The notes: a model not told the origin generated them from the sequence alone. Counted from the stretch's first letter, positions 45,534 through 55,062 are shown. The stretch: DNA of 64,000 nucleotides from Blastomonas sp. (GCF_030373265.1 NZ_JAUCZC010000016.1:34840-98839); one strand, 5' to 3'. Numbers and translations are program-made.

Positions 45534-46849
45534 GCCGCAACATGAAAAAGGCGCTTTTGTTCGTCTCCACCGCCGCAGCGCTGTTTGCATCTCCGGTTGC
45601 CGCGCAGACCATTGCGATCACCGGCGGCAAGGTCGTCATCGGCGATGGCAGCGCGCCGATCGAGGGCGGTACCGTCGTGGTGCGTGACGGCAAGATCGTC
45701 GCGGCAGGTTCGGGCGTCGCCATTCCCGCCGGCGCGCAAGTGGTCGATGCGACAGGCAGGTGGGTAACGCCCGGTCTGTTCGCGGGCTTCAGCCGCATCG
45801 GTCTGGTCGAGGTCGAGGCGGTGCGCGAGACCAACGACAGCAGCGCCAGCAGCGGCGACTTCTCGGCAGCAATCGACGTCGCCCCCGCGATCAATCCCAA
45901 GGTGACGCCCATCGCAGTCAATCGTGCGGCAGGCATCACGCGGGCGGTGGTGGCACCGCAGGCGCCAGCCTCGATCTTCGCAGGCATGGGCGCTCTGATC
46001 GATCTGGGCGATGACTATGACGCCGTGACCAAGGCACGCGCATTCCAGTTCGTGGAGCTTGGCGAGACCGGTTCGTCCAAGGCGGGCGGCAGCCGGGCTT
46101 CGGCGTTTCTGGAGTTCCGCAATGGCCTGATCGAGGCGCAGGAATACGCACGCAGCCAGCGGCCGATGCAGATGCGCCCGCACGACGCGCTGCTCACCCG
46201 GCAGGATGCCGCGGCGTTGTTGCCGGTGGTCAACGGCGAGATTCACCTGCTGGTGCATGTCGAGCGTGCCGCGGACATCCTCAACGTGATCAAACTGCGC
46301 CAGGAGTTTCCGGCGCTCAAACTGGTCTTGGTGGGCGTTTCGGAAGGCTGGATGGTTGCGCGTCAGATCGCAGCGGCCAATGTGCCGGTGATCGCCTCGG
46401 CGCTGAACGATCTGCCGTCGGACTTCGAGAAGACCGCCGCCACCCAGTCGAACATCGGCCGGATGAAGCGCGCCGGCGTGACCGTCGCGATCGGCATGAT
46501 CAACGACAGCGATGCGCACAAACTGCATTACTCGCCGCAATATGCCGGCAATCTGGTGGCGCTGCAGCGGGTGCCGGGGGCAACGGGACTGACCTGGGAT
46601 GAGGCTTTCGCCTCGATTTCATCGGGTCCGGCGCAGGCGCTCGGAGTCGACGGGATGCTCGGCAGCCTGAGGCCTGGCCGTCAGGGCGATGTCGTGATCT
46701 GGGATGGCGATCCGCTCGAATTGGCCTCGGCTCCCGTCGCGGTGATGATCGATGGCGTCCAGCAGCCGCTCGACAACCGCCAGTCCAAGTTGCGCGAACG
46801 CTATCGCACCCCGCAGGAAGGGGCTTTGCCAAAGGCCTATGAGCGGTAA
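45530..46849 (+). CDS. Amidohydrolase paralogue lacking metal ligands
   Basis: A 439-residue exported protein (signal KKALLFVSTAAALFASPVAAQ) with the same fold as its upstream neighbour: ITGGKVVIGDGSAPIEGGTVVV at the start and SLRPGRQGDVVIWDGDPL at the end. The catalytic motif GLxDxHxH reads GLFAGFSRIG, so both HxH histidines are absent. The later metal-site region reads VGVSEGWMVARQ where its neighbour has FHHAVEAYK. It is probably not a metal hydrolase by itself; a partner-subunit role with the upstream gene is possible. Translationally coupled by ATGA. Confidence 0.85.
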   Translation: MSRNMKKALLFVSTAAALFASPVAAQTIAITGGKVVIGDGSAPIEGGTVVVRDGKIVAAGSGVAIPAGAQVVDATGRWVTPGLFAGFSRIGLVEVEAVRETNDSSASSGDFSAAIDVAPAINPKVTPIAVNRAAGITRAVVAPQAPASIFAGMGALIDLGDDYDAVTKARAFQFVELGETGSSKAGGSRASAFLEFRNGLIEAQEYARSQRPMQMRPHDALLTRQDAAALLPVVNGEIHLLVHVERAADILNVIKLRQEFPALKLVLVGVSEGWMVARQIAAANVPVIASALNDLPSDFEKTAATQSNIGRMKRAGVTVAIGMINDSDAHKLHYSPQYAGNLVALQRVPGATGLTWDEAFASISSGPAQALGVDGMLGSLRPGRQGDVVIWDGDPLELASAPVAVMIDGVQQPLDNRQSKLRERYRTPQEGALPKAYER

Positions 46850-46907
46850 TATGGTGGCAATGCGGACTCGCTGACACACGGCGTCCGTCGGGCAGGGGGA
46901 AGCGTCT

Positions 46908-47588
46908 ATGCAGGGCTATGCGATGCTGTTGGCGGGCGCGGTCGGGTTTGTCGGCAGCCATTTTGCCATGTCGCACCCCCTGCGCGCGCCGATGGTGGCT
47001 CGGCTCGGCGACAAGGGCTTCCAGCTCGTTTACACGCTGGTCTCGTTCGTTACGCTGTTCCTGATGGTGCAGGGCTTCCAGCGCGCTCCGGTGGCCCAGC
47101 CGTTCTGGCCTGCGGGCGACGGGGTCTGGGCTGTCAGCACGGTGCTGATGCTGGTCGCGTCGATCCTGTTTGCAGGATCGCTGATCGGCAATCCTGCGCT
47201 TCCGGTGCCGGAGGCCGCCGCCAAGAAGATTGCGGTCAAGGATCCGGCCGGGGTCTTCCGTATCACCCGCCACCCGATGATGTGGAGTTTCGCGCTCTGG
47301 GGCGTCAGCCACATTCTGGTCGCGCCCCGCATCGACAGCTTCATCCTGTGCGGCGCTATCATCGTGCTGGCCCTGGTCGGATCACGGATGCAGGACCGCA
47401 AGAAGTTCATCCTGATGGGGGATGCCTGGCTGCACTGGCAATCGCACACCAGCTTCGTGCCGTTTGGCCGCGGGTTTGCGTTTCCCGGCTGGATCGCGCT
47501 GATCGGCGGCGTGGCCTTCTGGATCGCGGGCCAGTGGGCGCATCAGCCTCTGGGCGCGGGCGTGGCCGGTGTGTTTCGCTGGTGGTGA
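46908..47588 (+). CDS. NnrU family membrane protein
   Basis: A 226-residue polytopic membrane protein of the NnrU family, related to isoprenylcysteine methyltransferase-like folds. Marks are GFVGSHFAMSHPLRAPMVARLG at the start, VFRITRHPMMWSFALWGVSHI in the middle, and the HWQSHTSFVPFGR region. NnrU was first linked to nitric-oxide metabolism, but no denitrification gene is nearby, so the role here is open. It has about five or six transmembrane helices. Confidence 0.9.
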   Translation: MQGYAMLLAGAVGFVGSHFAMSHPLRAPMVARLGDKGFQLVYTLVSFVTLFLMVQGFQRAPVAQPFWPAGDGVWAVSTVLMLVASILFAGSLIGNPALPVPEAAAKKIAVKDPAGVFRITRHPMMWSFALWGVSHILVAPRIDSFILCGAIIVLALVGSRMQDRKKFILMGDAWLHWQSHTSFVPFGRGFAFPGWIALIGGVAFWIAGQWAHQPLGAGVAGVFRWW

Positions 47589-47630
47589 ACCGATCGGAGC
47601 ATTCTGGCTCATCGTAGCTGCAGCCAATGT

Positions 47631-47718
47631 CGGTCCCCCGCGCAGGCGGGGGCCCATCTCCGGACCGTTCCGCCCAGTGCCCGCTTAGAAGATGGGTTCC
47701 TGCCTTCGCAGGAAACCG
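47631..47718. repeat. Palindromic element CGGT...ACCG
   Basis: An element bounded by CGGT and ACCG. Left hairpin CCCCCGCGCAGGCGGGGG and right hairpin TTCCTGCCTTCGCAGGAA flank arms CCCATCT and AGATGGG, so the whole is a near-palindrome. It fills most of the gap between the converging NnrU and aldo/keto reductase genes and can serve as a bidirectional terminator. Confidence 0.7.
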
Positions 47719-47737
47719 GGATGCGCCATAGGGGTGT

Positions 47738-48727
47738 TTAGATCCGCACCATCTTCATCGCCACCTCGCCATAGCGGTCGCCGGCCGTGCCATCCCTGGG
47801 CGCGGCGGCATCGAGCGCGTCGAGATCGGCGCTGGTCAGTTTCACCGTCACCGCCGCCATCGAATCCTCCAGCGTCGCTCGGCGCTTGGATCCGGGGATC
47901 GGCACCACGTCTTCACCCTGCGCCAGCAGCCAGGCGAGCGCGATCTGCGCGGGCGACACGCTGTGCGCGGCGGCGATCGTCTTGACGGCATCGACAATGG
48001 CCATGTTGCTGGCAAAATTCTCTTCCGAATAGCGCGGATCGTTAAGCCGGTAATCGCCTGCGGGCAGGTCGGAGCGCTTGGCAAACTGTCCGGTGAGAAA
48101 GCCGCGTCCCAGCGGGCTGTAGGGCACGAAACCGATGCCCAGATCCTGGCACAAAGGCAGGATCTCGTTCTCGACCCCGCGTTCCCACAGCGAATATTCG
48201 GATTGCAGCGCGGCGATCGGATGGGTGGCGTGGGCGCGGCGGATATTGTCTGCGCCGGCTTCGGAGAGGCCCAGAAACCGCACCTTGCCCTCTTCCACCA
48301 GCCGCGCCATTGCACCGACGGTCTCCTCGATCGGCACATCGGGGTCGACGCGGTGCTGGTAATACAGGTCGATGGTGTCGACGCCCAGCCGCCGGAGCGA
48401 GCCCTCGCACGCGCGTCGGATATTGCCGGGTGACGAATCGACGCCAGCGATCTTGCCATCTTCGATCCGGAAACCGAATTTGGTTGCGATGACCAGCCGT
48501 TCGCGGCGACCGCGGATCGCCTGACCGAGCAGCTCCTCGTTGACATAAGGGCCATAGACTTCGGCGGTGTCGAAGAAGGTCACGCCCAGTTCCATGGCGC
48601 GTTCGAGCGTCGCGATCGACTCGCGATGGTCGGCCTTGCCGTACATATTGTCGCCGATCCCGGCCATGGGCATGCAGCCCAGGCCCAGTGCGGAAACCTC
48701 GAGCCCGCCGAGCTTGCGATAGATCAT
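47738..48727 (-). CDS. Aldo/keto reductase
   Basis: NADPH-dependent TIM-barrel oxidoreductase of 329 residues. The catalytic tetrad is represented by FFDTAEVYGPYVNEE (Asp, Tyr), ATKFGF (Lys) and YYQHRVD (His). The C-terminal NADP motif VVPIPGSKRRATLEDSM is standard. It resembles the YhdN/AKR13-like group. ATG 48727 overlaps the stop of the dicarboxylate symporter gene (ATGA), so the two are coupled. The physiological carbonyl is unknown. Confidence 0.92.
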   Translation of the reverse strand: MIYRKLGGLEVSALGLGCMPMAGIGDNMYGKADHRESIATLERAMELGVTFFDTAEVYGPYVNEELLGQAIRGRRERLVIATKFGFRIEDGKIAGVDSSPGNIRRACEGSLRRLGVDTIDLYYQHRVDPDVPIEETVGAMARLVEEGKVRFLGLSEAGADNIRRAHATHPIAALQSEYSLWERGVENEILPLCQDLGIGFVPYSPLGRGFLTGQFAKRSDLPAGDYRLNDPRYSEENFASNMAIVDAVKTIAAAHSVSPAQIALAWLLAQGEDVVPIPGSKRRATLEDSMAAVTVKLTSADLDALDAAAPRDGTAGDRYGEVAMKMVRI

Positions 48728-49944
48728 TGCGTATCTCCTTCGGCGCGGGCGATCGTCGTCGTCACCGCCATGTCCATCGTTACGTTGCCCAGCGTGCGCA
48801 TGATATCGGGAAACACCTCGATCGCCAACAACAGCGCCAGCGGTTCGATCGGCACGCCCATCGCAAAACAGATCGGCGCGATGGCGCTGATAAAGCTGAT
48901 CGATCCTGGCAGGGATACCGATCCCATCGTCGTGATCGCAGCCGCAGCCAGTCCCGCAGCCAACGCGACCGGGCCCAATTCGATCCCCATCAGATGGGCG
49001 ACGTAGATTGCGACCGCCATGTTCATGGCGGGACCTGTCGCACGAAACAGCGCAACCGCGATCGGCAGCACGACATCGGCGGTGCGCTCGCCCACGCCCA
49101 GGCTGCGCACGCCGGTCAGCATCGTGGGAAGCGACGCGAGCGAGGATTGTGTCGAGATCGCCACCGCTTGCGCGGGGATCGATGCGCGCAGGAACGCGGG
49201 TGGACTGATCCTGCCACCCAGCGCAGCAATCGCGAATGCGGCGAACCACAATACCGATCCGACGCTGACCACGATCAGCACGTAATGGCCGAGGGCGCCA
49301 AAGGCTGCGCCACCAGCGCGTGAACCCACCACCAGTCCGAGCGCGAACACCCCGATCGGCGCGAGCGCGAGGACCCAGCCGATCAGGATGATCATCGCAT
49401 CACCGGTTGCGCCGAAAAAGCCCTGCACCGGCATACGGCGCTCGGCGGGCAGGCGGGTCAACGCGAAGGCGAACGCCAGCGTGAAGATGATCAGCGGCAG
49501 GATGGCGTCATTGGCCGCGGCAGCAACGGGGTTGGTGGGTATCAGCGCCCGCAGGAATTCGGTGAACGGCGGAATATCGCCGGTCGGCTGCGCGCCCGAC
49601 AGCGCCGCTTGCAACGCGGTGCGTGCCGCCTCGGGCAACGGGAACGCGCCGAGAAGGGCAGGCGTCACCACCGTCGCCATCGCCGCCGATGCCCAGAGCA
49701 GCACAACCATCGTGACGATCGCGCGGACGGTCAGACGCCCAGCGCTCGCCATTTCAGCTGTGCGCAGGATGCCGGTGATCAGCAGCGCAACAACCAAGGG
49801 TATGACGGTCATCTGCAAGCCGCGCAACCAAAGCGATCCGATGACGTCGGAGGCATCGACCACGCCGGGCGCGTCGTTGCCGATTGCGATCCCGATCGAG
49901 ATGCCGATGATGAGGGCCCCCAGCACCAGCAGTGTTTTCAGCAT
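48724..49944 (-). CDS. Dicarboxylate/amino acid:cation symporter
   Basis: A 406-residue membrane protein of the DAACS (GltP/DctA) family with about eight transmembrane helices. Signature elements are QMTVIPLVVALLITGIL, the serine-rich re-entrant loop AISTQSSLASLPTML, and ATGPAMNMAVAIYVAHLMGI (NxxxD-type transport motif, here NMAVA). The GSVSLPGSISFISAIAPICFAMG hairpin is also typical. ATG 49944 begins MLKTLLVLGALIIG, a first helix. Translationally coupled to the aldo/keto reductase downstream. Confidence 0.9.
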   Translation of the reverse strand: MLKTLLVLGALIIGISIGIAIGNDAPGVVDASDVIGSLWLRGLQMTVIPLVVALLITGILRTAEMASAGRLTVRAIVTMVVLLWASAAMATVVTPALLGAFPLPEAARTALQAALSGAQPTGDIPPFTEFLRALIPTNPVAAAANDAILPLIIFTLAFAFALTRLPAERRMPVQGFFGATGDAMIILIGWVLALAPIGVFALGLVVGSRAGGAAFGALGHYVLIVVSVGSVLWFAAFAIAALGGRISPPAFLRASIPAQAVAISTQSSLASLPTMLTGVRSLGVGERTADVVLPIAVALFRATGPAMNMAVAIYVAHLMGIELGPVALAAGLAAAAITTMGSVSLPGSISFISAIAPICFAMGVPIEPLALLLAIEVFPDIMRTLGNVTMDMAVTTTIARAEGDTQ

Positions 49945-50098
49945 TCGGACGTCCCCGTCATTCTTCCATCCTGCCCATGGCGGGAATGATTTTGCATGTT
50001 TCTTTACGCCGATGTGCAACCATAGGTAGATGCGGATGGCTGGCAAGCGGCAACGCAATCGGTTACGTGCCATACGCTGCAAATGGAGAAAAGCATTC

Positions 50099-51442
50099 GT
50101 GACACGCAAGTTTTTTGGCACCGATGGCATTCGCGGGCGCACCAACAGCGGATTCATGACCGCAGCGATGGCGATGGCGGTGGGGCAGGCAGCGGGCGCG
50201 CACTTTCTGCGCGGCGACCACAAGCATCGCGTGGTCATCGGCAAGGATACGCGGCTTTCGGGTTACATGATGGAAAATGCGCTGGTCGCAGGGTTTACCA
50301 GTGTCGGCATGGACGTGGTGCTGGTCGGGCCGATGCCGACGCCCGCGGTCGCGATGCTCACCCGCTCGATGCGCGCCGATCTGGGCGTCATGATCTCGGC
50401 CAGCCACAACCCGTTCCAGGACAACGGCATCAAGCTGTTCGGCCCCGATGGCTTCAAGTTGTCCGACGAGGACGAGATGCGCATCGAGGCGCTGCTCGAG
50501 GCGGGTGCGCCCAAGCTGGCAGAATCCGAGAGCATTGGTCGGGCCCGCCGGATCGACGATGCAAGTGGCCGGTATCTTCACGCCATCAAGAGCTCGTTGC
50601 CCGACCAGGTGCGGCTCGATGGGCTGAAGATCGTGATCGATTGTGCCAACGGCGCCGCTTATCGCGTGGCCCCCTCGGCCTTCTGGGAGCTGGGTGCAGA
50701 GGTGGTCGCCATCGGAGTCACCCCGAACGGCCTCAACATCAACGACCGCGTCGGTTCGACGCATGTCGAGACGCTGCAGGAACGCGTCGTCGCTTCGGGG
50801 GCGGATATCGGGATCGCGCTGGATGGCGATGCTGACCGGCTGATCGTGGTCGATGAAAAGGGCAGCGTCGTCGACGGCGACCAGATCATGGCGCTGATCG
50901 GCGCGAGCTGGGCACGGCAGGGCCGGTTGCGTGGTGGCGGGGTGGTTGCCACGGTGATGTCGAACCTTGGGCTGGAGCGTTATCTCAAGGGGCAGGGGCT
51001 CGAGCTGATCCGAACCAAGGTTGGCGACCGCTATGTCCTCGGCGCGATGCGCGCGGGTGGCTACAATGTCGGTGGCGAGCAGTCGGGGCACATGATCCTG
51101 CTCGATCATGCGACCACCGGCGACGGCACGGTCGCGGCGCTGCAGGTGCTGGCCGAGCTGGTGCGCGAGGCCAAGCCCGCAAGCGAATTGCTGCACGTGT
51201 TCGATCCGGCGCCGCAACTGCTCAAGAACGTGCGCTTTGCAGGTGGCAAGCCGCTCGACCATCCGCGTGTGCAAGCCGTCATCGCCGATGCCGAGGATGA
51301 GCTGCGTGGCCGCGGGCGGCTGGTCATCCGGCCGTCGGGCACCGAGCCGGTCATCCGCGTGATGGCCGAAGGCGACGATGCGGATCAGGTCGAGGCGGTG
51401 GTGGACCGCATTTGTGCGGTGGTCGCAGAGGTGACCGCCTGA
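50099..51442 (+). CDS. glmM: Phosphoglucosamine mutase
   Basis: Converts glucosamine-6-phosphate to glucosamine-1-phosphate for peptidoglycan and lipopolysaccharide precursors. The 447 residues hold the start [11 protein letters not shown], the phosphoserine loop [15 protein letters not shown] (catalytic Ser), the metal loop [13 protein letters not shown], the sugar loop GGEQSGHMI and the phosphate loop [12 protein letters not shown]. The start is GTG 50099 with GGAG about 10 nt upstream. Stop and the next ATG share one base (TGATG). Confidence 0.96.
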   Translation: MTRKFFGTDGIRGRTNSGFMTAAMAMAVGQAAGAHFLRGDHKHRVVIGKDTRLSGYMMENALVAGFTSVGMDVVLVGPMPTPAVAMLTRSMRADLGVMISASHNPFQDNGIKLFGPDGFKLSDEDEMRIEALLEAGAPKLAESESIGRARRIDDASGRYLHAIKSSLPDQVRLDGLKIVIDCANGAAYRVAPSAFWELGAEVVAIGVTPNGLNINDRVGSTHVETLQERVVASGADIGIALDGDADRLIVVDEKGSVVDGDQIMALIGASWARQGRLRGGGVVATVMSNLGLERYLKGQGLELIRTKVGDRYVLGAMRAGGYNVGGEQSGHMILLDHATTGDGTVAALQVLAELVREAKPASELLHVFDPAPQLLKNVRFAGGKPLDHPRVQAVIADAEDELRGRGRLVIRPSGTEPVIRVMAEGDDADQVEAVVDRICAVVAEVTA

Positions 51443-51672
51443 TGCTCGAGATGCGGCCCGATTGCGAACGCTGCGGCATCGACACGCCGCCCGAAGCGCC
51501 GGGCGCCTTCATCTGCTCGTTCGAGTGCACATTCTGCGCCGAGTGCAGCGAGGAACTGGACGATATCTGCCCCAATTGCGGCGGCGAGCTTGTCGACCGG
51601 CCGGTGCGGCCCAAAAAGCTGCTGGCGAAGTTTCCGGGGTCGACCGTGCGGAAGTTCACGCAGCATGGGTGA
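51442..51672 (+). CDS. DUF1272 zinc-ribbon protein
   Basis: A 76-residue cysteine-rich protein that matches DUF1272: [25 protein letters not shown] and [10 protein letters not shown], eight cysteines arranged as two zinc sites, followed by [15 protein letters not shown]. Function unknown. Its start overlaps the glmM stop by one base and its stop overlaps the thiD start by 8 bp, so it is translationally coupled to both. Confidence 0.88.
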   Translation: MLEMRPDCERCGIDTPPEAPGAFICSFECTFCAECSEELDDICPNCGGELVDRPVRPKKLLAKFPGSTVRKFTQHG

Positions 51673-52813
51673 CCGGCCCGCCCGCATCCTGACCATCGCA
51701 GGCTCCGATTCCGGGGGCGGTGCGGGTATCCAGGCGGACATCAAGACCATCACCATGCTCGGCGGACATGCCATGACCGCGATCACCGCGATCACCGCGC
51801 AGAATTCGCGCGGGGTCGATGCGGTACAGGTGCTGGATGCCGACATGGTCATCGCGCAGATCAACGCGGTGGCGTGCGATTTCGGGCTCGATGCCATCAA
51901 GATCGGCATGCTGGGCTCGCCTCAGATCGCCGAGGCGCTGGCGGATTGGCTGGCGGGGCAGGGTGATACCCCGGTGGTGTTCGATCCCGTGATGATTGCC
52001 TCGAGCGGCGCGGTGCTCGCCGACCCTGCCACCATCGCCGCGTTCAAGCGGCTGATGGCCTGCGCCACTTTGGTAACACCCAACTTGCCCGAGCTGGATG
52101 CGCTCGGAGGCGAGGAGGCAGTGTTACAACTGGCCCCTGCACTGCTGATCAAGGGCGGGCACGCCGGCGAGGACACGGTCACCGACCGGCTGGTGACCCG
52201 CGAGGGAGAGGTCGCGTGCTGGGATGACCCACGAATTGTCAGCCCGCACAGCCATGGCACCGGCTGCACGCTTTCCAGCGCGATCGCGACCCTGATGGGG
52301 CAGGGGGTGCCGCTGGTGCAGGCGGTGGAACGCGCGCGCCTGTTCGTGCGGCTGGCGCTGCGCGATGCGCCTGCGCTCGTGGACGCCAATGGTCCGATGG
52401 GGCACCAGATCGTCCGCAACGATGCGCTCGCACCAGGCCTTTACCTCAACCAGATCACGCTCGGTGCGACCGATTATGCCGCTTCTGTGACCTTCTACCG
52501 CGCGCTTGGGCTTACACAGATCGTCGACAGTCCTGACAATGGTTACGCCCGGTTCGAGGCAGGCAATGGTGCGACGCTCTCGATCCATGTCGGCAAGGAC
52601 ACCGGCGGCGCGTTGGCCTATCTCGAATGCGCGGACCTCGATGCGCGGGTGTCCGCGCTGGCTTCGGAAGGCTTTGCGTTCGACCAGATGCCCCGCGATG
52701 AAGACTGGGGCTGGCGCGAGGCGCGGCTCTGTGATCCGGCCGGAAACGTCCTGTGCCTGTATTTCGGCGGCGAGAATCGCCGCTATCCGCCGTGGCGTAT
52801 CGCAACCGATTGA
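51665..52813 (+). CDS. thiD: ThiD kinase fused to a VOC domain
   Basis: Residues about 1-250 are hydroxymethylpyrimidine/phosphomethylpyrimidine kinase of thiamine synthesis: [71 protein letters not shown] and the anion hole [13 protein letters not shown] second domain begins near residue 259 ([23 protein letters not shown]) and ends in [14 protein letters not shown], a complete vicinal-oxygen-chelate fold. The frame is continuous at 382 residues, far above the usual 260-270 for ThiD. No stop or start separates the two parts, so this is a true fusion in this sequence. Confidence 0.93.
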   Translation: MGDRPARILTIAGSDSGGGAGIQADIKTITMLGGHAMTAITAITAQNSRGVDAVQVLDADMVIAQINAVACDFGLDAIKIGMLGSPQIAEALADWLAGQGDTPVVFDPVMIASSGAVLADPATIAAFKRLMACATLVTPNLPELDALGGEEAVLQLAPALLIKGGHAGEDTVTDRLVTREGEVACWDDPRIVSPHSHGTGCTLSSAIATLMGQGVPLVQAVERARLFVRLALRDAPALVDANGPMGHQIVRNDALAPGLYLNQITLGATDYAASVTFYRALGLTQIVDSPDNGYARFEAGNGATLSIHVGKDTGGALAYLECADLDARVSALASEGFAFDQMPRDEDWGWREARLCDPAGNVLCLYFGGENRRYPPWRIATD

Positions 52814-52925
52814 TCATCGCCCCGTAAATGCGCTGATCCCGCACGCTTTGGCCCTTTACCCGCACCGGCAATTGCCCATATGCGTTGCGGCAACCGTTTC
52901 ACCGTTCCCAAACAGGAGATGACCT

Positions 52926-53549
52926 ATGGCTTTCGTCCTTCCCCCGCTTCCCTTCGACAAGACCGCCTTTGGCGACGTGATGTCGGCTGAAACCTTCGAC
53001 TATCACCACGGCAAGCACCACAATGCCTATGTCGGCAAGGCGAACGACATGGTCAAGGGCACCGATCTGGAAGGCGCCAGCCTCTCCAAGGTCATCACTG
53101 CCGCCAAGGACAAGGGCAACAAGGGCCTGTTCAACAACGCTGCGCAGATCTGGAACCACACCTTCTTCTGGCATTGCCTGAGCCCCGAAGGCCAGACCAT
53201 CCCGGGTTCGCTCGAAGAGCGCATCAAGGCCGATTTCGGTTCGGTCGCCGACATGAAAGAAAAGCTCAAGGCAGAGGCTGTCGGCCATTTCGCCAGCGGC
53301 TGGGCGTGGCTGGTGCTCAACGGCGACAAGCTTGAGATCACGTCGCTGCACGACGCGGACTCGCCGGTCGCACACGAGGGCATGAAGCCGCTGTTGACGC
53401 TCGATGTGTGGGAACACGCCTATTACATCGACTATCGCAACGCGCGCCCGGACTATGCCGGCACCGTGCTCGACAAGGCGATCAACTGGGAATTCGTGGC
53501 GCAGAACCTCGACGGCAAGGGCATCGAACGCGCCGACCAGGAAGGCTGA
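52926..53549 (+). CDS. sodB: Iron superoxide dismutase
   Basis: Converts superoxide to peroxide and oxygen in the cytoplasm. The 207 residues contain FDYHHGKHHNAYV (first metal His27), WNHTFFWHCLSP (second His), and DVWEHAYYIDYRNARPDY (Asp and last His), with the Gln/Gly pattern of iron rather than manganese enzymes (AQIWNHTFFW). It has GGAGA about 6 nt before the ATG and stands alone with its own upstream region of 112 bp. A strong hairpin follows it. Confidence 0.95.
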   Translation: MAFVLPPLPFDKTAFGDVMSAETFDYHHGKHHNAYVGKANDMVKGTDLEGASLSKVITAAKDKGNKGLFNNAAQIWNHTFFWHCLSPEGQTIPGSLEERIKADFGSVADMKEKLKAEAVGHFASGWAWLVLNGDKLEITSLHDADSPVAHEGMKPLLTLDVWEHAYYIDYRNARPDYAGTVLDKAINWEFVAQNLDGKGIERADQEG

Positions 53550-53566
53550 TTTCGGTCCTGAGCACA

Positions 53567-53596
53567 CCCTGTCCTCGGCAAGAGCCGGGGGCAGGG
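53567..53596. terminator. Terminator between sodB and a convergent gene
   Basis: A 13-bp stem (53567-53579 with 53584-53596; two G-U pairs, loop AAGA) lies 18 bp after sodB and just before the end of the convergent STAS-like gene. It can serve both directions. The U-tract is weak. Confidence 0.6.
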
Positions 53597-53600
53597 GGGC

Positions 53601-54260
53601 TTAGATTCCGGGTTGACCTGCCCCCGGCAGCGGCATGGTCTGGGCCTGCAGCCGCGAGTTCGCCAGGCTCGCTTCGGCGCAATCGACAAGCGTGGCGATG
53701 GTCGCGCGGTCGCCGTCTGCCATGGCATTTTCAATGATAACCTCGACCGCCGCATCTCCAATCCGCTTGGCCGTCTCGAGCGCGGCGGCGGGCGTCAGCA
53801 TGATATGCACGTTGGATGGTCCATGCACGTGGACCGTCAGTCCCTCGGCCTCGGCATGGCTCGCTTGATCATACACTTGGCCAGGATAAGCGGTTTCGTC
53901 GGCCTTGCTGATGATCCAGGCGCGGGCAAATTGCATCGAGGCGAAAATCTGGGTGTCGGGCTCTTTCAGGTGCCGCGCATGCAGCCGCGACGCGCCGAAC
54001 GACGAGACCACGGCGATCCGCTCCGGCCTCAGTTCTCCTAAGCGCATTTCCATCCGGCGCAGCGCCCATGCGACGTCGCGTTCCTGCATCCAGGTCGCGC
54101 CGATATCAACGATCAGGCCTCTGGTCTTGCCGGAGTGACGCAACTGCACCAGCTCCTGCCGAAATGCGATTTCGTGCGCAGCGACCGTCGCCACCGACCA
54201 TTGGCCGGTGCGGGTGACCGTCAACAGGGGGATGCCCGGTTCCAGCATGAAATTGAACAT
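53601..54260 (-). CDS. STAS-like protein, unknown
   Basis: A 219-residue soluble protein. The N-terminal half (about 8-110: LLTVTRTGQWSVATVAAHEIAF...TRGLIVDIGAT...RIAVVSSFGASRL) resembles the SpoIIAA/STAS-like fold found in short alphaproteobacterial proteins. The C-terminal half is helical with no recognised domain. No neighbour suggests a role. ATG 54260 is the first good start. The gap of 157 bp to yciB has no gene. Confidence 0.6.
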   Translation of the reverse strand: MFNFMLEPGIPLLTVTRTGQWSVATVAAHEIAFRQELVQLRHSGKTRGLIVDIGATWMQERDVAWALRRMEMRLGELRPERIAVVSSFGASRLHARHLKEPDTQIFASMQFARAWIISKADETAYPGQVYDQASHAEAEGLTVHVHGPSNVHIMLTPAAALETAKRIGDAAVEVIIENAMADGDRATIATLVDCAEASLANSRLQAQTMPLPGAGQPGI

Positions 54261-54417
54261 ATGCGTGCGTCTCCCGTGATCGCGGGAGCACTGCACCGTC
54301 TCTCAGCCAGCGCGTCGCAAGACATTTGCGCGATGGTGGACGATGTCTACGTCGGTACCGTTAAGATATAATGAGCGTAGGCCCGAGCAATCATGGCTCC
54401 GGCGGTAGCCCAGAGTT

Positions 54418-55062
54418 TTACTCCCCCTTCGCGCTCTCGATTGCCAGGCCGTGCTTCATCAGCATCGGGATCTGGCTCATCGCGAACAGGAACGATACCG
54501 CCGTGACGCCCCAGACCTTGACCGTCAGCCACGTCTCGAAGTCCAGGCCATAGCGCAGGCCTTCGTTGATCAGCGCCATCACCGCAAAGAAGATACCCCA
54601 GTTGCGCGACAGCTTCATCCAGCCGGTCTCGTCGAGCCCGTCATACGCCGCCTGCAGCAAATAGCGCAGCAGCGGGCGCCCGGTCATCCAGCCACCCAAA
54701 AGCAGCACGGCAAAGGCGGTATAGATGATCGTCGGCTTGATCTGGATGAAGCTCTCGTCGTTGAAATAGATGGTCAGCGCGCCAAAGCCGATCACGAGTA
54801 CGGCCGACAGCCACAGCATAGGCGACACCCGCCCCAGCTTCCATTTCGATACCGCCACCGCGACCAGGATCGCGACCATGAACGCCAGCGTCCCGTTGAT
54901 CGCGGCGCGGGTGGATGCGAGCGCGGCGCCGTCGCTCTGGGTCAGTTTGAAAACGGCAAAGAAGATCAGCAACGGGCCGAAATCGAGCAGCAGCGGCAGC
55001 AGGCTGCCTTCCGACTTTTTGGGGGCAACCACCTCGGTGGCCGCGGGAAGTTCTTCGCTCAT
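54418..55062 (-). CDS. yciB: Inner-membrane septation protein YciB
   Basis: A 214-residue membrane protein (about five helices) of the YciB/IspA family, thought to take part in cell-envelope synthesis at the septum. Family marks are LLLDFGPLLIFFAVFKLTQS, the KPTIIYTAFAVLLLGGW loop and WMKLSRNWGIFFAVMALINE, ending in KVWGVTAVSFLFAMSQIPMLMKHGL. It is last in the dapF-mtaB-ftsY-yciB operon; its ATG overlaps the ftsY stop (ATGA). Confidence 0.92.
   Translation of the reverse strand: MSEELPAATEVVAPKKSEGSLLPLLLDFGPLLIFFAVFKLTQSDGAALASTRAAINGTLAFMVAILVAVAVSKWKLGRVSPMLWLSAVLVIGFGALTIYFNDESFIQIKPTIIYTAFAVLLLGGWMTGRPLLRYLLQAAYDGLDETGWMKLSRNWGIFFAVMALINEGLRYGLDFETWLTVKVWGVTAVSFLFAMSQIPMLMKHGLAIESAKGE

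Noticed and set aside
46908..47588. Denitrification cluster around nnrU
   Set aside because: No nitrite, nitric oxide or nitrous oxide reductase gene is present nearby; NnrU alone does not indicate denitrification.
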